Assembly: GCA_963743035.1 (NCBI GenBank)
Contig: CAVUOB010000005.1
Span: 248,001-312,000, forward strand
DNA length: 64,000 nt
Direction of reading: 5' to 3'
Origin: PALSA-911 sp963743035
GTDB lineage: Bacteria > Pseudomonadota > Alphaproteobacteria > Acetobacterales > Acetobacteraceae
Shown here: positions 34,942-45,649 of the stretch, piece by piece
Position numbering within the stretch: position 1 is the stretch's first letter
Layout of the letters: every line of letters begins with the position of its first letter
Program-made: the position numbers and the translations under genes
Notes under the pieces: model-generated
Told to the model about the DNA's origin: nothing
Seen by the model: only the letters and a program-made list of their open reading frames with translations
Database searches by the model: none

Positions 34942-35280
34942 CTAGCCGGCGACCTTCTGCACGACCGCCTTCTCGACCATCAGCGTCTCGAGCTCGCCGG
35001 ACTGGAACATCTCGGTGACGATGTCGCAGCCGCCGACGAACTCGCCCTTCACGTAGAGCTGCGGAATGGTCGGCCAGTTGGAGAACTGCTTGATGCCCTC
35101 GCGCAGCTCGGCGTCTTCCAGCACGTTGGCGGTCTTGAACGGCACGTTCAGGTGCGTGAGGATCTGCACCACGCGCGCGGAGAAGCCGCATTGCGGGAAC
35201 ATCGCGTTGCCCTTCATGTACAGCATGACGGGGGCTTCGGAGATTTCGGACTGGATACGCTCGAAGACGGGATTGGTCAT
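34942..35280 (-). CDS. grxD: monothiol glutaredoxin, Grx4 family
   Basis: Iron-sulfur cluster carrier, 112 residues. The CGFS active site at residues 31-34 is diagnostic, with KGNAMFPQ before it and the glutathione-binding FSNWPTIPQLYVKGEFVGGCDI after. It lies downstream of bolA on the same strand; Grx4 and BolA proteins form [2Fe-2S] complexes, so the adjacency is functionally sensible. Confidence 0.97.
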   Translation of the reverse strand: MTNPVFERIQSEISEAPVMLYMKGNAMFPQCGFSARVVQILTHLNVPFKTANVLEDAELREGIKQFSNWPTIPQLYVKGEFVGGCDIVTEMFQSGELETLMVEKAVVQKVAG

Positions 35281-35324
35281 CGCTGGCTCCTTGGGTTCGG
35301 GAAGCGGGCTCGCGCCTCGCTAAA

Positions 35325-35424
35325 TTGATATAGAACGCTCGCGCTTCATTGGTTGATGTAGGACGCTCGCGCTTCGCTGCCGCTTGAGTTGATATAGGAC
35401 GCTCGCGCTTCGCTGCCGCTTGGG
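35325..35424. repeat. tandem intergenic repeat between bolA and grxD
   Basis: Three copies of TTGAT(A/G)TAG(A/G)ACGCTCGCGCTTC begin at 35325, 35353 and 35389. The last two are followed by GCTGCCGCTTG, giving a 36-bp period. The inverse of the 19-mer GCTCGCGCTTCGCTGCCGC also occurs inside imuB. It separates bolA from grxD. Confidence 0.85.
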
Positions 35425-35434
35425 GATGGGCAGG

Positions 35435-35668
35435 TCACTCAGGCGCCGATGTCTGCAACGCCAGGGCGTGCAGCTCGCCCCCCATCCGGCCGCGCAGGGC
35501 GGCGTAGACGATCTGGTGCTGGCGCACGCGGGAGATGCCGCGGAACTGCTCCGACACGACGGTGGCGGCATAATGGTCGCCGTCACCCGCCAGGTCCTCG
35601 ATGGTCACCCGCGCGTCGGGCAGGGCGGCCCGGATCAGGGCCTCGATCTCGCCAGCCGGCATCGCCAT
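35435..35668 (-). CDS. bolA: BolA family protein
   Basis: 77-residue BolA/IbaG-type protein. The KH-like fold includes the conserved GDGDHYAATVVSEQFRGISRVRQHQIVYAAL. The histidine in GDGDHY and the later RQHQIVY histidine are candidate cluster ligands with Grx4. The start at 35668 (MAMPAGEIEALI) is chosen over upstream in-frame codons lacking conservation. Between purL and grxD on one strand. Confidence 0.93.
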   Translation of the reverse strand: MAMPAGEIEALIRAALPDARVTIEDLAGDGDHYAATVVSEQFRGISRVRQHQIVYAALRGRMGGELHALALQTSAPE

Positions 35669-35708
35669 GCACGCATCTCCCTGTTTGCCAGCCCTTTCGG
35701 CCCGGCGC

Positions 35709-37924
<2,216 letters not shown>

Positions 37925-37928
<4 letters not shown>

Positions 37929-38629
37929 GGCGTCCGCAACGGCGTCAGGGCGGCGGCGATGCCGTCGAACAGCGGCTTGCCGTCGATGCCGCCCATCAGC
38001 GGGTCCACCAGGTCCTCGGGATGCGGCATCAGGCCGAGCACGCGCAGGTTCGGGCTGTAGATGCCGGCGATATTGCGTTGGGAGCCATTGCGGTTCGCCT
38101 CGGGGGTGATGTCGCCTTCGGCGGTGGCGTAGCGGAACGCCACCAGCCCCTCGCCTTCCAGCCGGTCCAGGGTGTCGGTGTCGGCGAAGTAGTTGCCGTC
38201 GCCATGCGCCAGCGGGGCGCGGAACACCTCGCCGCGCCGGTAGCGGCTGGCATAGATGGTGTCGGCGCGTTCCACCCGCAGGTGGCAATCCATCGACAGG
38301 AAGCGCACCGAGGCGTTGCGCAGCAGCACGCCCGGCAGCATCCCCGCCTCAGTCAGGATCTGGAAGCCGTTGCAGACGCCGAGCACATAGCCGCCGGCCT
38401 CGGCGAAGCCGCGCACCGCGGTCATCACCGGCGAGTGCGCCGCCATCGCGCCGGCGCGCAGGTAGTCGCCGTAGCTGAAACCGCCGGGTATCACCACGAG
38501 GTCGAGGTCCGACAGGTCGGTGTCCTTGTGCCAGACCATGCGCGGCTTGCTGCCGCAGGCCGCTTCCAGCGCGATCGCCATGTCGCGCTCCCGGTTGATG
38601 CCGGGGAAGACGACGATACCCGCTTTCAT
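37925..38629 (-). CDS. purQ: phosphoribosylformylglycinamidine synthase, glutaminase PurQ
   Basis: Class I glutamine amidotransferase that supplies ammonia to PurL, 234 residues. The nucleophilic Cys86 is in GVCNGFQ, and the C-terminal His and Glu of the triad are in LGLMPHPEDL. Start and stop overlap purS and purL by 4 bases, implying coupled translation of the complex. Confidence 0.97.
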
Positions 38630-38877
38630 GCCGGGTCGGCCACCGACACGGTGAAACCCTCGATCACGGTATTGGCCAGCAGCGCGCGCGCCATGTCCTC
38701 GGCCGCCGCCCTCGCACGGGCGGGGTCGGTCTCGGCGAGCTCGATCTCGAACACCTTGCCGGCCCGCACCTCGCCGACGCCGGCGAAGCCCAGCGTGGAG
38801 AGCGCATGGCCGATCGCCTTGCCCTGCGGGTCGAGCACGCCGCTCTTCAGCATCACGGTTACAACGGCCTTGGTCAC
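38626..38877 (-). CDS. purS: phosphoribosylformylglycinamidine synthase subunit PurS
   Basis: Small structural subunit that docks PurQ on PurL, 83 residues: VTVMLKSGVLDPQGKAIGHALSTLGF and VRAGKVFEIELAE are typical. GTG at 38877 is chosen because it overlaps the purC stop and gives the family N-terminus; no ATG fits. Confidence 0.95.
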   Translation of the reverse strand: MTKAVVTVMLKSGVLDPQGKAIGHALSTLGFAGVGEVRAGKVFEIELAETDPARARAAAEDMARALLANTVIEGFTVSVADPA

Positions 38878-39638
38878 TGCATAATCTCCGGGCCCTTCAT
38901 GTCGCGCGTTCCGGCCTCGGGCAGGATGCCGAGGCGCTTGGCCACTTCCTGGTAGGCTTCCTCGACCTTGCCCATGTCGCGGCGGAAGCGGTCCTTGTCC
39001 ATCTTCTCGTTGGTCTTGGCATCCCAGAGGCGGCAATTATCCGGGCTGATCTCGTCGGCCAGCACGATGCGCATCTCCTCGTTTTCCCACAACCGGCCGA
39101 ATTCCAGCTTGAAATCCACCAGCGTGATGCCGACGCCGAGGAACAGGCCGGTCAGGAAATCGTTGATGCGCAAGGTCAGCGCGACGATGTCGTCCATGTC
39201 CTGCGTCGCCGCCCAGCCGAAGGCGGTGATGTGCTCCTCGGCCACCATCGGGTCCTGCAGCGCGTCGTTCTTGTAGTAGTACTCGATGATCGAGCGCGGC
39301 AGGCGGGTGCCCTCGGGGATGCCGAGGCGGGTGGACAGGCTGCCGGCGGCGACGTTGCGCACGACGATCTCGAGCGGGATTATTTCAACTTCGCGGATCA
39401 ATTGCTCGCGCATGTTCAGGCGGCGGACGAAATGCGTTGGGATGCCGATTTCCGCAAGCCTGAGCATCAGATACTCGCTGATGCGGTTGTTCAGCACGCC
39501 CTTGCCGGTGATGGTGCCCTTCTTCTGGGCATTGAAGGCGGTGGCATCGTCCTTGAAATACTGCACGAGCGTGCCCGGCTCGGGCCCCTCGAACAGGATT
39601 TTTGCCTTTCCTTCGTATAGCTGGCGGCGGCGGGCCAT
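38874..39638 (-). CDS. purC: SAICAR synthetase
   Basis: Phosphoribosylaminoimidazole-succinocarboxamide synthase, 254 residues, joins CAIR and aspartate with ATP. The N-terminal YEGKAKILFEGPEPGTLVQYFKDDATAFN and the later LADEISPDNCRLWD plus DKDRFRRDMG match the family. First gene of the purCSQL-bolA-grxD run. No purine riboswitch or PurR-like operator is evident upstream. Confidence 0.97.
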   Translation of the reverse strand: MARRRQLYEGKAKILFEGPEPGTLVQYFKDDATAFNAQKKGTITGKGVLNNRISEYLMLRLAEIGIPTHFVRRLNMREQLIREVEIIPLEIVVRNVAAGSLSTRLGIPEGTRLPRSIIEYYYKNDALQDPMVAEEHITAFGWAATQDMDDIVALTLRINDFLTGLFLGVGITLVDFKLEFGRLWENEEMRIVLADEISPDNCRLWDAKTNEKMDKDRFRRDMGKVEEAYQEVAKRLGILPEAGTRDMKGPEIMQ

Positions 39639-39807
39639 AGCGATTCCCCTATCGCGGCTCCCGTATCGCAGGAACAGGTCGCGAAAAATGCTTCACGCCC
39701 CCGGACGAGGGCGGCCCGGCGGCATATAGCAGCCGCCGCGCCGGCCCGCCACGCCCCCTATCGCAGGGAAGCCCCTCGATTATGGCCGCCGTCCCGGATT
39801 GTGGTTC

Positions 39808-40545
39808 TCAGATGGCGGCTTCCGCCCCCAGCGGGACCGGGAGGAACCCGGCCGCATGCGGCGGGCCGGCGGCGAAGCGCCAATCCGCCGCCCCGATCGC
39901 CGGCAGCGCCAGCAGCGACGAGGAGACGGTGCCGAAGCCGCCGCGCGGCTGGACATTGATCTGCTCCCCCGCCTCGCCCGAGCGGTCGGCCAGGATGGCG
40001 CGCCAGGCGGACCAGTCGGCGGGCGTATCGGGCGGGGTGGCGGCGAAGCGGTGCAGGTGGCGGGCCACGCGCGGGCTGTCGGGGTCGTCCACGTCATGCG
40101 CGGTGACCATGTGGCAGCCCGGCGCCAGCGCGAACCATTCCATCCGCCCGGCGCCGAGCCCGCGCAGGAAGATCGCGCCGGACCGGTCCGCCAGCACCAT
40201 GTTGAAGCTGCGCCAGAGCCCGGCATCCAACCCGGCGAGCGCCGTAGCCGCCGCCTCGGCGGTGGGTTCGGCCAAGGCGCGCAGCGGCAATTCGCCGCGC
40301 GAGCGCTTGCCCGGCGCCGGACCCAGGCTGCCCTGCCGGTTCAGCACCGCGGCCACCACGCCGTGGCGGTTCAGCCCCATCCAGGTGCCGCCGCCGGACC
40401 GGTCGCGCCCGGCGATGACGCCGGGGTGTTCCGGCCAGTATTCCCCGGGCGGGTCCCAGGCGCGGTCCAGCCGCTCATCGCGGTTGGCGGCAAGCATCAG
40501 GGGCCAGGGATGGCCGGGGCGGACCAGGACGACGACGGTGCACAT
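39808..40545 (-). CDS. NRDE family (TANGO2-like) protein
   Basis: 245-residue protein of the NRDE/TANGO2 family. It begins MCTVVVLV, with Cys2 at the position expected for an N-terminal nucleophile after Met removal, followed by LMLAANRDERLDR (about 16-28) and GGGTWMGLNRHGVVAAVLNR. Its biochemical role is unsettled; the human relative is implicated in haem or lipid handling. No obvious functional link to its neighbours. Confidence 0.9.
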   Translation of the reverse strand: MCTVVVLVRPGHPWPLMLAANRDERLDRAWDPPGEYWPEHPGVIAGRDRSGGGTWMGLNRHGVVAAVLNRQGSLGPAPGKRSRGELPLRALAEPTAEAAATALAGLDAGLWRSFNMVLADRSGAIFLRGLGAGRMEWFALAPGCHMVTAHDVDDPDSPRVARHLHRFAATPPDTPADWSAWRAILADRSGEAGEQINVQPRGGFGTVSSSLLALPAIGAADWRFAAGPPHAAGFLPVPLGAEAAI

Positions 40546-40596
40546 GGGATCTTCTCGGACGATCTTCTCGGACGGTTCTTTTGGGGCGGAGACGGC

Positions 40597-41034
40597 TCAG
40601 GCTGAACGAAACATGGCCCGCAGCTTCCGCGCAGCGCGCAAGGCTTGCAACCGGTCGAATACCAGCCGCATGAACGAAGGCGGCAGAACGCCGTAGACGA
40701 ACTGCCCTGGCGCCGAGCGCGACACCGGCCGCAGGTCCGGCCCCGGCCATACGAAGCGGTTGAGCTCGGCGCAGATGAGCCAGGAAGGCAGGCCGTCCAG
40801 CGAAAGCTGACGCTTCACCGCCGCCGGTATCTCGATCCCATCCAGCGGGTCTGCCGGCTGCGCATGGGTGATGGCAGCGACGGTCACGACCAGATCGCCC
40901 GCCTCCGTGCGGCTGGCGATGACGACGGCACAGGGCCGGTCCTTGCGGCCTTCCTCCTCACCCGCCTCGTAATCGGTGTGCCAAAGGTAGCTGTAGCCGA
41001 TCACCAACCCCGAGCGGGGGTCCGGCAGGGACAC
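40597..41034 (-). CDS. PemK/MazF-like toxin candidate
   Basis: 145 residues. A beta-barrel-like arrangement typical of CcdB/PemK proteins is suggested by GLVIGYSYLWH, EGRKDRPCAVVIASRTEAGDLVVTVAAITHAQP and the later LICAELNRFVWPGPDLRPV. The Arg-Pro-Cys-Ala-Val-Val core matches the RP(A/C)VVV strand of PemK-like proteins. It follows one base after the antitoxin gene on the same strand, a standard TA order. Toxicity is inferred. The start ATG at 41034 follows the antitoxin stop directly. Confidence 0.7.
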   Translation of the reverse strand: MSLPDPRSGLVIGYSYLWHTDYEAGEEEGRKDRPCAVVIASRTEAGDLVVTVAAITHAQPADPLDGIEIPAAVKRQLSLDGLPSWLICAELNRFVWPGPDLRPVSRSAPGQFVYGVLPPSFMRLVFDRLQALRAARKLRAMFRSA

Positions 41035-41035
41035 G

Positions 41036-41287
41036 CTAGGCCTTCGATCCGGCCTCCTGCGTCAGAAGCCTCTGCCGCTCCTGCTCGATCGCCTGCCAAT
41101 CCTCTTCCGGCAGGTCCTCGATCCGATACGGCCGGCGCCGGCGGCGGGTGAGGCGGCGGTATTCCTCCGCCGAGATCAGCACCGTCTCTTCCCGGCCATG
41201 CGAGGTGATGATGACCGGCTCGCGCTGGGCAATGCTCTGGTACTGCCCCAGCTTCTTGCTGTATTCGGATGCGGTGACGACGGGCAT
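41036..41287 (-). CDS. Phd/YefM-family antitoxin
   Basis: 83 residues. TASEYSKKLGQYQSIAQREPVIITSHGREETVLISAEEYRRL is the Phd/YefM DNA-binding and dimerisation domain. The acidic C-terminal tail (about 50-83) would bind and neutralise the toxin. First gene of the pair, so autoregulation is expected; TAATCCGAAAATTACGGATAATC upstream (near 41310-41330) is AT-rich and contains a CCG..CGG-type dyad suitable as operator. Confidence 0.85.
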   Translation of the reverse strand: MPVVTASEYSKKLGQYQSIAQREPVIITSHGREETVLISAEEYRRLTRRRRRPYRIEDLPEEDWQAIEQERQRLLTQEAGSKA

Positions 41288-41357
41288 CGGGTATTCTCCT
41301 GGTAATCCGAAAATTACGGATAATCAGGATGCCGGTCAATGCAAATCGGGGAGGCCG

Positions 41358-41693
41358 TCAGCCCCGCCAGAGCGCCACCGTCAGCCCGCCCGCCACGATC
41401 AGCGCGCCGCCCACCAGCACGGCGGCGCCGGGGCGGGCGCCGAACGCGGCCAGGTTGATCACCTGGGCCATGACGAAGAACACCGCCACATAGACGCCGA
41501 GCAGCCGGCCGAAATCCCAGGCCGGGGCGTTCACCATCAGGCCGTAGAGCAGCAGGACCAGCCCGCCCGCCGCGATCAGGCCGGCGCGCGCCAGCCAGCC
41601 CGCGGACTGCAACCCGCCGCGCACCAGCGCGTCGCCGCCGACCTCCAGCAGCGCGGCCACCAGCAGCGCGAGCAGGGCGGCCGGCCAGTTCAC
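41358..41693 (-). CDS. small four-helix membrane protein, YnfA/DMT-like
   Basis: 111 residues with four hydrophobic helices (about 3-20, 32-52, 62-82, 88-108). The length and the glutamate in the first helix (ALLEVGGDAL) recall YnfA and other small drug/metabolite transporter-type proteins. No substrate can be assigned. Follows purB by 13 bases on the same strand. Confidence 0.65.
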   Translation of the reverse strand: MNWPAALLALLVAALLEVGGDALVRGGLQSAGWLARAGLIAAGGLVLLLYGLMVNAPAWDFGRLLGVYVAVFFVMAQVINLAAFGARPGAAVLVGGALIVAGGLTVALWRG

Positions 41694-41706
41694 GGCTGCG
41701 AATCGC

Positions 41707-43080
41707 TCAGGCGGCGGAGGACAGGGCGGCCGGCCCGGGCTCGCCGAACACGCGGGTGAACACCCGATCCAGCTCCTTCAGATGGGTGCGGGCATCCATC
41801 GCGCGGTCGAGCTCCGCCGGGGCGACGCGGCCCGCGACCTCGGGGTCGGCGGCCAGGTTAGCGCGGAAATCGCGCGCATCGGCGTGGCCGAGCCGGGTCC
41901 AGGTCGCCATCGCGTTGCGCTGCACGATCCGGTAGGCGTCCTCGCGCAAAATGCCCGCCCGGGTCAGCGCCAGCAGCACCTCGCCCGAATGCACCACGCC
42001 GCCAAGGCTTTCGAGGTTGGCCAGCATCTGCTCGGGATACACGGTCAGCTTTTCCATCATGCCGGACAGCCGGCCGAGGGCGAAATCCAGGCCGATCGTC
42101 GCGTCCGGCGCGATCACCCGCTCCACCGAGGAATGGCTGATGTCACGCTCATGCCACAGCGCGACGTTCTCCAGCGCCGGCACCACGGCCGAGCGCACGA
42201 CGCGCGCCAGCCCGGTCAGGTTCTCGCTCAGCACCGGGTTGCGCTTGTGCGGCATCGCCGAGCTGCCCTTCTGGCCGGCATGGAAGAATTCCTCCGCCTC
42301 CCGCACCTCGGAGCGCTGCAGATGCCGCACCTCGGTCGCCAGCCGCTCGATGCCGCTGGCGACCACGCCGAGGGTGCAGAAGAACGCCGCGTGGCGGTCG
42401 CGCGGGATCACCTGGGTGGAGATCGGCTCCGCCGCGAGGCCGAGCCTGGCCGCGACGTATTCCTCCACCTTGGGGTCGAGATGGGCGAAGGTGCCGACGG
42501 CGCCGGAGACCATGGCCACCGCCACCTCGGCGCGGGCCTGGACCATGCGCGCGCGGTTGCGGGCGAATTCGGCGTAATGCCCGGCGAGCTTCAGGCCGAA
42601 ACTGGTCGGCTCGGCATGGATGCCATGGCTGCGGCCGATGGTCAGCGTGTGCTTGTGCTCGAACGCCCGCGTCTTCAGCGCCGCCAGCACCGCGTCGATG
42701 TCGCGGATCAGCAGGTCGGCGGCCTGGGCGAGCTGCACCGAGAAGCAGGTGTCCAGCACATCCGAGCTGGTCATGCCCTGGTGCACGAAGCGCGATTCCG
42801 GGCCGATGCCCTCGGCGAGCCAGGTCAGGAAGGCGATCACGTCGTGGCGGGTTTCCCGCTCGATCTCGTCGATCCGGTCGAGATCGGCCTGGGTGATCAC
42901 GCGGACCTTCTCCGCGCCCTTCTCGCGGATGATCCGCGCCGCTTCCTTCGGGATATCGCCGAGTTCGGCCATCGCCTCGCAGGCGAGCGCCTCGATCTCG
43001 AACCAGATGCGGAACCGGTTCTCGGGCGCCCAGATCGCGGCCATCTCGGGTCTGCTGTAACGGGGGACCATCGCGTTCAT
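41707..43080 (-). CDS. purB: adenylosuccinate lyase
   Basis: Fumarase-superfamily enzyme that splits SAICAR and adenylosuccinate, 457 residues. Substrate motifs are MTSSDVLDTCFS (about 93-104), the TIGRSHGIHAEPT block with the general acid His (about 148-160) and the catalytic-serine signature KGSSAMPHKRNP (about 270-281). Start MNAMVPRYSRPEM; the ATG at 43071 is an alternative. Separate from the purCSQL run by the toxin-antitoxin pair. Confidence 0.97.
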   Translation of the reverse strand: MNAMVPRYSRPEMAAIWAPENRFRIWFEIEALACEAMAELGDIPKEAARIIREKGAEKVRVITQADLDRIDEIERETRHDVIAFLTWLAEGIGPESRFVHQGMTSSDVLDTCFSVQLAQAADLLIRDIDAVLAALKTRAFEHKHTLTIGRSHGIHAEPTSFGLKLAGHYAEFARNRARMVQARAEVAVAMVSGAVGTFAHLDPKVEEYVAARLGLAAEPISTQVIPRDRHAAFFCTLGVVASGIERLATEVRHLQRSEVREAEEFFHAGQKGSSAMPHKRNPVLSENLTGLARVVRSAVVPALENVALWHERDISHSSVERVIAPDATIGLDFALGRLSGMMEKLTVYPEQMLANLESLGGVVHSGEVLLALTRAGILREDAYRIVQRNAMATWTRLGHADARDFRANLAADPEVAGRVAPAELDRAMDARTHLKELDRVFTRVFGEPGPAALSSAA

Positions 43081-43267
43081 CCTATCCTTAGGTTCGTCTC
43101 AGCGCATGCGGCGCGTCTCGGCACGCATTCTGGCGGATTATTCACGCCGGATCGACTTCAGTCCGCCGCCGCGGCCAGCTAGAACGGTCGGCCTGAATGG
43201 TCAAATGCCGGTGGCGGCGGCGCTCCCGCCCGCACGCACCGTGGCACGACCCGGAGATACCCCGATA

Positions 43268-43906
43268 ATGGACATGGCCACCCTGCTCACGCATCTGCAA
43301 GCCGACTGGCATGCCCTGCTGCAGGTGCTGATGATCGACGTGGCGCTGGCCGGCGACAACGCGATCGTCGTCGGCATCGCGGTGGCCGGGCTGCCGGATG
43401 CGCAGAAGCGGCGGGCGATCTTCTGGGGCATCGCCGGGGCCACCGTGCTGCGCATCGGGCTGGGCGCGATCACCATCCAGCTGCTGGCGATCATCGGCGT
43501 GCTGCTGGCCGGCGGCCTGCTGCTGCTCTGGGTGTGCTGGAAGATGTACCGCGAGCTGCGCCGCCAGCCGCACCATCACCAGGCCGGCGGCATCGCGCCC
43601 AAGACAATGGGCCAGGCGATGCTGCAGATCATCATCGCCGACATCTCCATGAGCCTCGACAACGTGCTCGCGGTCGCCGGCGCCGCCGGCGAGAGCATCT
43701 GGGTGCTGGTGGTCGGGCTGACGATCTCGGTGGCGCTGATGGGCCTCGCCGCCGGCCTGATCGCGCGGCTGCTGGAACGCTACCGCTGGATCGCCTGGGT
43801 CGGGCTGGCGATCGTGCTCTATGTCGCGCTGAAGATGATCTGGGAGGGCGGGCTCGAGGTGCATGAGGCGGTGTCGCCGGAGCTGCTGCGGCGTTGGCAT
43901 TGGTAA
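43268..43906 (+). CDS. TerC family membrane protein (YjbE type)
   Basis: 212-residue integral membrane protein with about seven helices. The two family motifs VALAGDNAIVVG (about 25-36) and ADISMSLDNVLAVAG (about 124-138) place paired Asp-Asn residues in the membrane, as in TerC/Alx manganese exporters. A His-rich loop QPHHHQAGG lies between. The start at 43268 is preceded by GGAGATACCCC. I saw no yybP-ykoY manganese riboswitch upstream. Metal export is the likely role. Confidence 0.9.
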   Translation: MDMATLLTHLQADWHALLQVLMIDVALAGDNAIVVGIAVAGLPDAQKRRAIFWGIAGATVLRIGLGAITIQLLAIIGVLLAGGLLLLWVCWKMYRELRRQPHHHQAGGIAPKTMGQAMLQIIIADISMSLDNVLAVAGAAGESIWVLVVGLTISVALMGLAAGLIARLLERYRWIAWVGLAIVLYVALKMIWEGGLEVHEAVSPELLRRWHW

Positions 43907-43913
43907 GCGGGGG

Positions 43914-44702
43914 CTAAAGCAGCCCTTCCCGGCGGAAGCTCAGCCACCGCCCATTGCCGACGATCACATGGTCGTGCAGCACGATCGACAGGGAAGCCGC
44001 GGCCATCTTCACCTCCCGCGTCATCGCGATGTCCTCCTCGGACGGGGTGGGATCGCCGCTTGGGTGGTTGTGCACCAGGATCAGCGCGGTCGCGTGCAGT
44101 TCGAGCGACCTTTTGACCACCTCGCGCGGATAGACCGGCGTGTGGTTCACCGTGCCGCGCGCCTGCGCCTCGTCGGCGAGCAGGCGGTTGCGGTTGTCGA
44201 GGAACAGCACGCGGAACTGCTCGATCCGCTCGCGCGCCAGCACCGCGTTCAGATAGGCCATCAGCCGGTCCCAGTTGTTCAGCACCGGACGGTCCAGCAC
44301 CTCCGCCCGCGCCAGCCGCAGGGCCGCCGCCTGGACCAGCTTCAGCGCCGCGGTGCCGGCCTCGCCCAGGCCCTCGACGCCGCGCAGATCCTGCGCGGGC
44401 GCGGCGATGACGCCGGCGAAGCTGGCGAAACGGGCCAGCAGCAGGCGGGCGATCGGCTTGGTGTCGCGCCGGGGCAGCGCGAGGAACAGGATCATCTCCA
44501 GCATTTCGTGATCGGCCACGGCATCGGGCCCGGCGGTCATCAGCCGCTGGCGCATGCGCGCGCGATGCCCCTCGGCGCCATGCACCGCCGGTTGCGGCGT
44601 GCTCAGCCCGGCCGGCGTCTCCAGGGCGTCCAGCAGGCCCAGCGAGTCGGAAAACCCCTTGGAGTGGCGCGACGGCTTCGACATGCCAGCGCAGGTTTGC
44701 AC
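43914..44702 (-). CDS. radC: RadC family JAMM-domain protein
   Basis: 262 residues. A helix-hairpin-helix region (GVEGLGEAGTAALKLVQAA, about 107-125) precedes a JAMM/MPN+ metalloprotease-like domain with HNHPSGDPTPSEED (about 211-224) and upstream Glu and His. The biological role is unresolved despite the historical repair name. Start may be MSKPSRHSKG at 44684 rather than 44702. Convergent with TerC. Confidence 0.92.
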   Translation of the reverse strand: MQTCAGMSKPSRHSKGFSDSLGLLDALETPAGLSTPQPAVHGAEGHRARMRQRLMTAGPDAVADHEMLEMILFLALPRRDTKPIARLLLARFASFAGVIAAPAQDLRGVEGLGEAGTAALKLVQAAALRLARAEVLDRPVLNNWDRLMAYLNAVLARERIEQFRVLFLDNRNRLLADEAQARGTVNHTPVYPREVVKRSLELHATALILVHNHPSGDPTPSEEDIAMTREVKMAAASLSIVLHDHVIVGNGRWLSFRREGLL

Positions 44703-44727
44703 AGGCGCCGGCGTTGGGGAAGCGTAA

Positions 44728-45537
44728 TCAGACCGTGTAGGGCGGCTTGTCCAGGCCGGAAGGGGAGTAGGTGAAGACCTCGCAGCCGGTCTCGGTCACG
44801 CCGATCATGTGCTCGAACTGCGCCGACAGGCTGCGGTCGCGGGTGACCGCGGTCCAGCCGTCATCCAGCACCTTCACCTCCGGGCGGCCGGCGTTCACCA
44901 TCGGCTCGATGGTGAAGAACATCCCGGGCGCCAGCACCGCGCCCTCTCCGGGGCGGCCGAAATGCAGGATGTTCGGCGGCGCGTGGAAATGCCGGCCGAT
45001 CCCGTGGCCGCAGAAATCCCGCACCACGGTGAAGCGCTGCGATTCGACGTAGCTCTGGATCGCATGGCCGATATCGCCGAGCGTCGCACCCGGCTTCACC
45101 ACCGCGATGCCGCGCATCATCGCCTCGAACGTCACGTCCATCAGGTTGCGCGCCTTGGTGGACGCGGCACCCGACACATACATGCGCGAGCTGTCGCCGT
45201 ACCAGCCGTCCAGGATCACCGTCACGTCGATGTTCAGCACATCGCCGTTCTCCAGCCGCCGCGCGCCGGGAATGCCGTGGCAGACGACGTGGTTGATCGA
45301 GGTGCAGATGGATTTCGGAAAGCCGCGATAGTTCAGCGGCGCCGGAATGGCGCCATGGCCGGTGATGAACTCGTGGCAGATGCGGTCGAGCTCGGCGGTG
45401 GTCACCCCGGGGCGCACATGCGGCGTGATCATGTCCAGCGTGGCGGCGGCCAGCTGCCCGGCCGCGCGCATGCCGGCGAAATCCTCAGGCGCGTGAATGG
45501 TGATCCGCCTTGCCTCAGCCCCGCCGTCCATATCCAA
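44728..45537 (-). CDS. map: type I methionine aminopeptidase
   Basis: Removes N-terminal methionine from nascent proteins; 269 residues. Metal ligands of the pita-bread fold are visible in NIDVTVILDGWYGDSS (two Asp), FCGHGIGRHFH (His) and TIEPMVNAG (Glu), with a last Glu near the C-terminus in VTETGCEVFT. A charged N-terminal extension of about 15 residues precedes the conserved APEDFAGMRAAGQLAA. Confidence 0.97.
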   Translation of the reverse strand: MDMDGGAEARRITIHAPEDFAGMRAAGQLAAATLDMITPHVRPGVTTAELDRICHEFITGHGAIPAPLNYRGFPKSICTSINHVVCHGIPGARRLENGDVLNIDVTVILDGWYGDSSRMYVSGAASTKARNLMDVTFEAMMRGIAVVKPGATLGDIGHAIQSYVESQRFTVVRDFCGHGIGRHFHAPPNILHFGRPGEGAVLAPGMFFTIEPMVNAGRPEVKVLDDGWTAVTRDRSLSAQFEHMIGVTETGCEVFTYSPSGLDKPPYTV

Positions 45538-45649
45538 CCCCGCCTGTCCCCGTGCCCGAATGCAAAAGCACAGATGTATCGTCGCACGATCGGGTGCAAG
45601 CTTCCAGACCAGCCTTGCGCGCGCAGCAGCCTAGCGGCAGGCTTTCGCC

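Noticed and set aside
43081..43267. yybP-ykoY manganese riboswitch upstream of the TerC gene
   Set aside because: I could not recognise the conserved loop sequences or paired arms.
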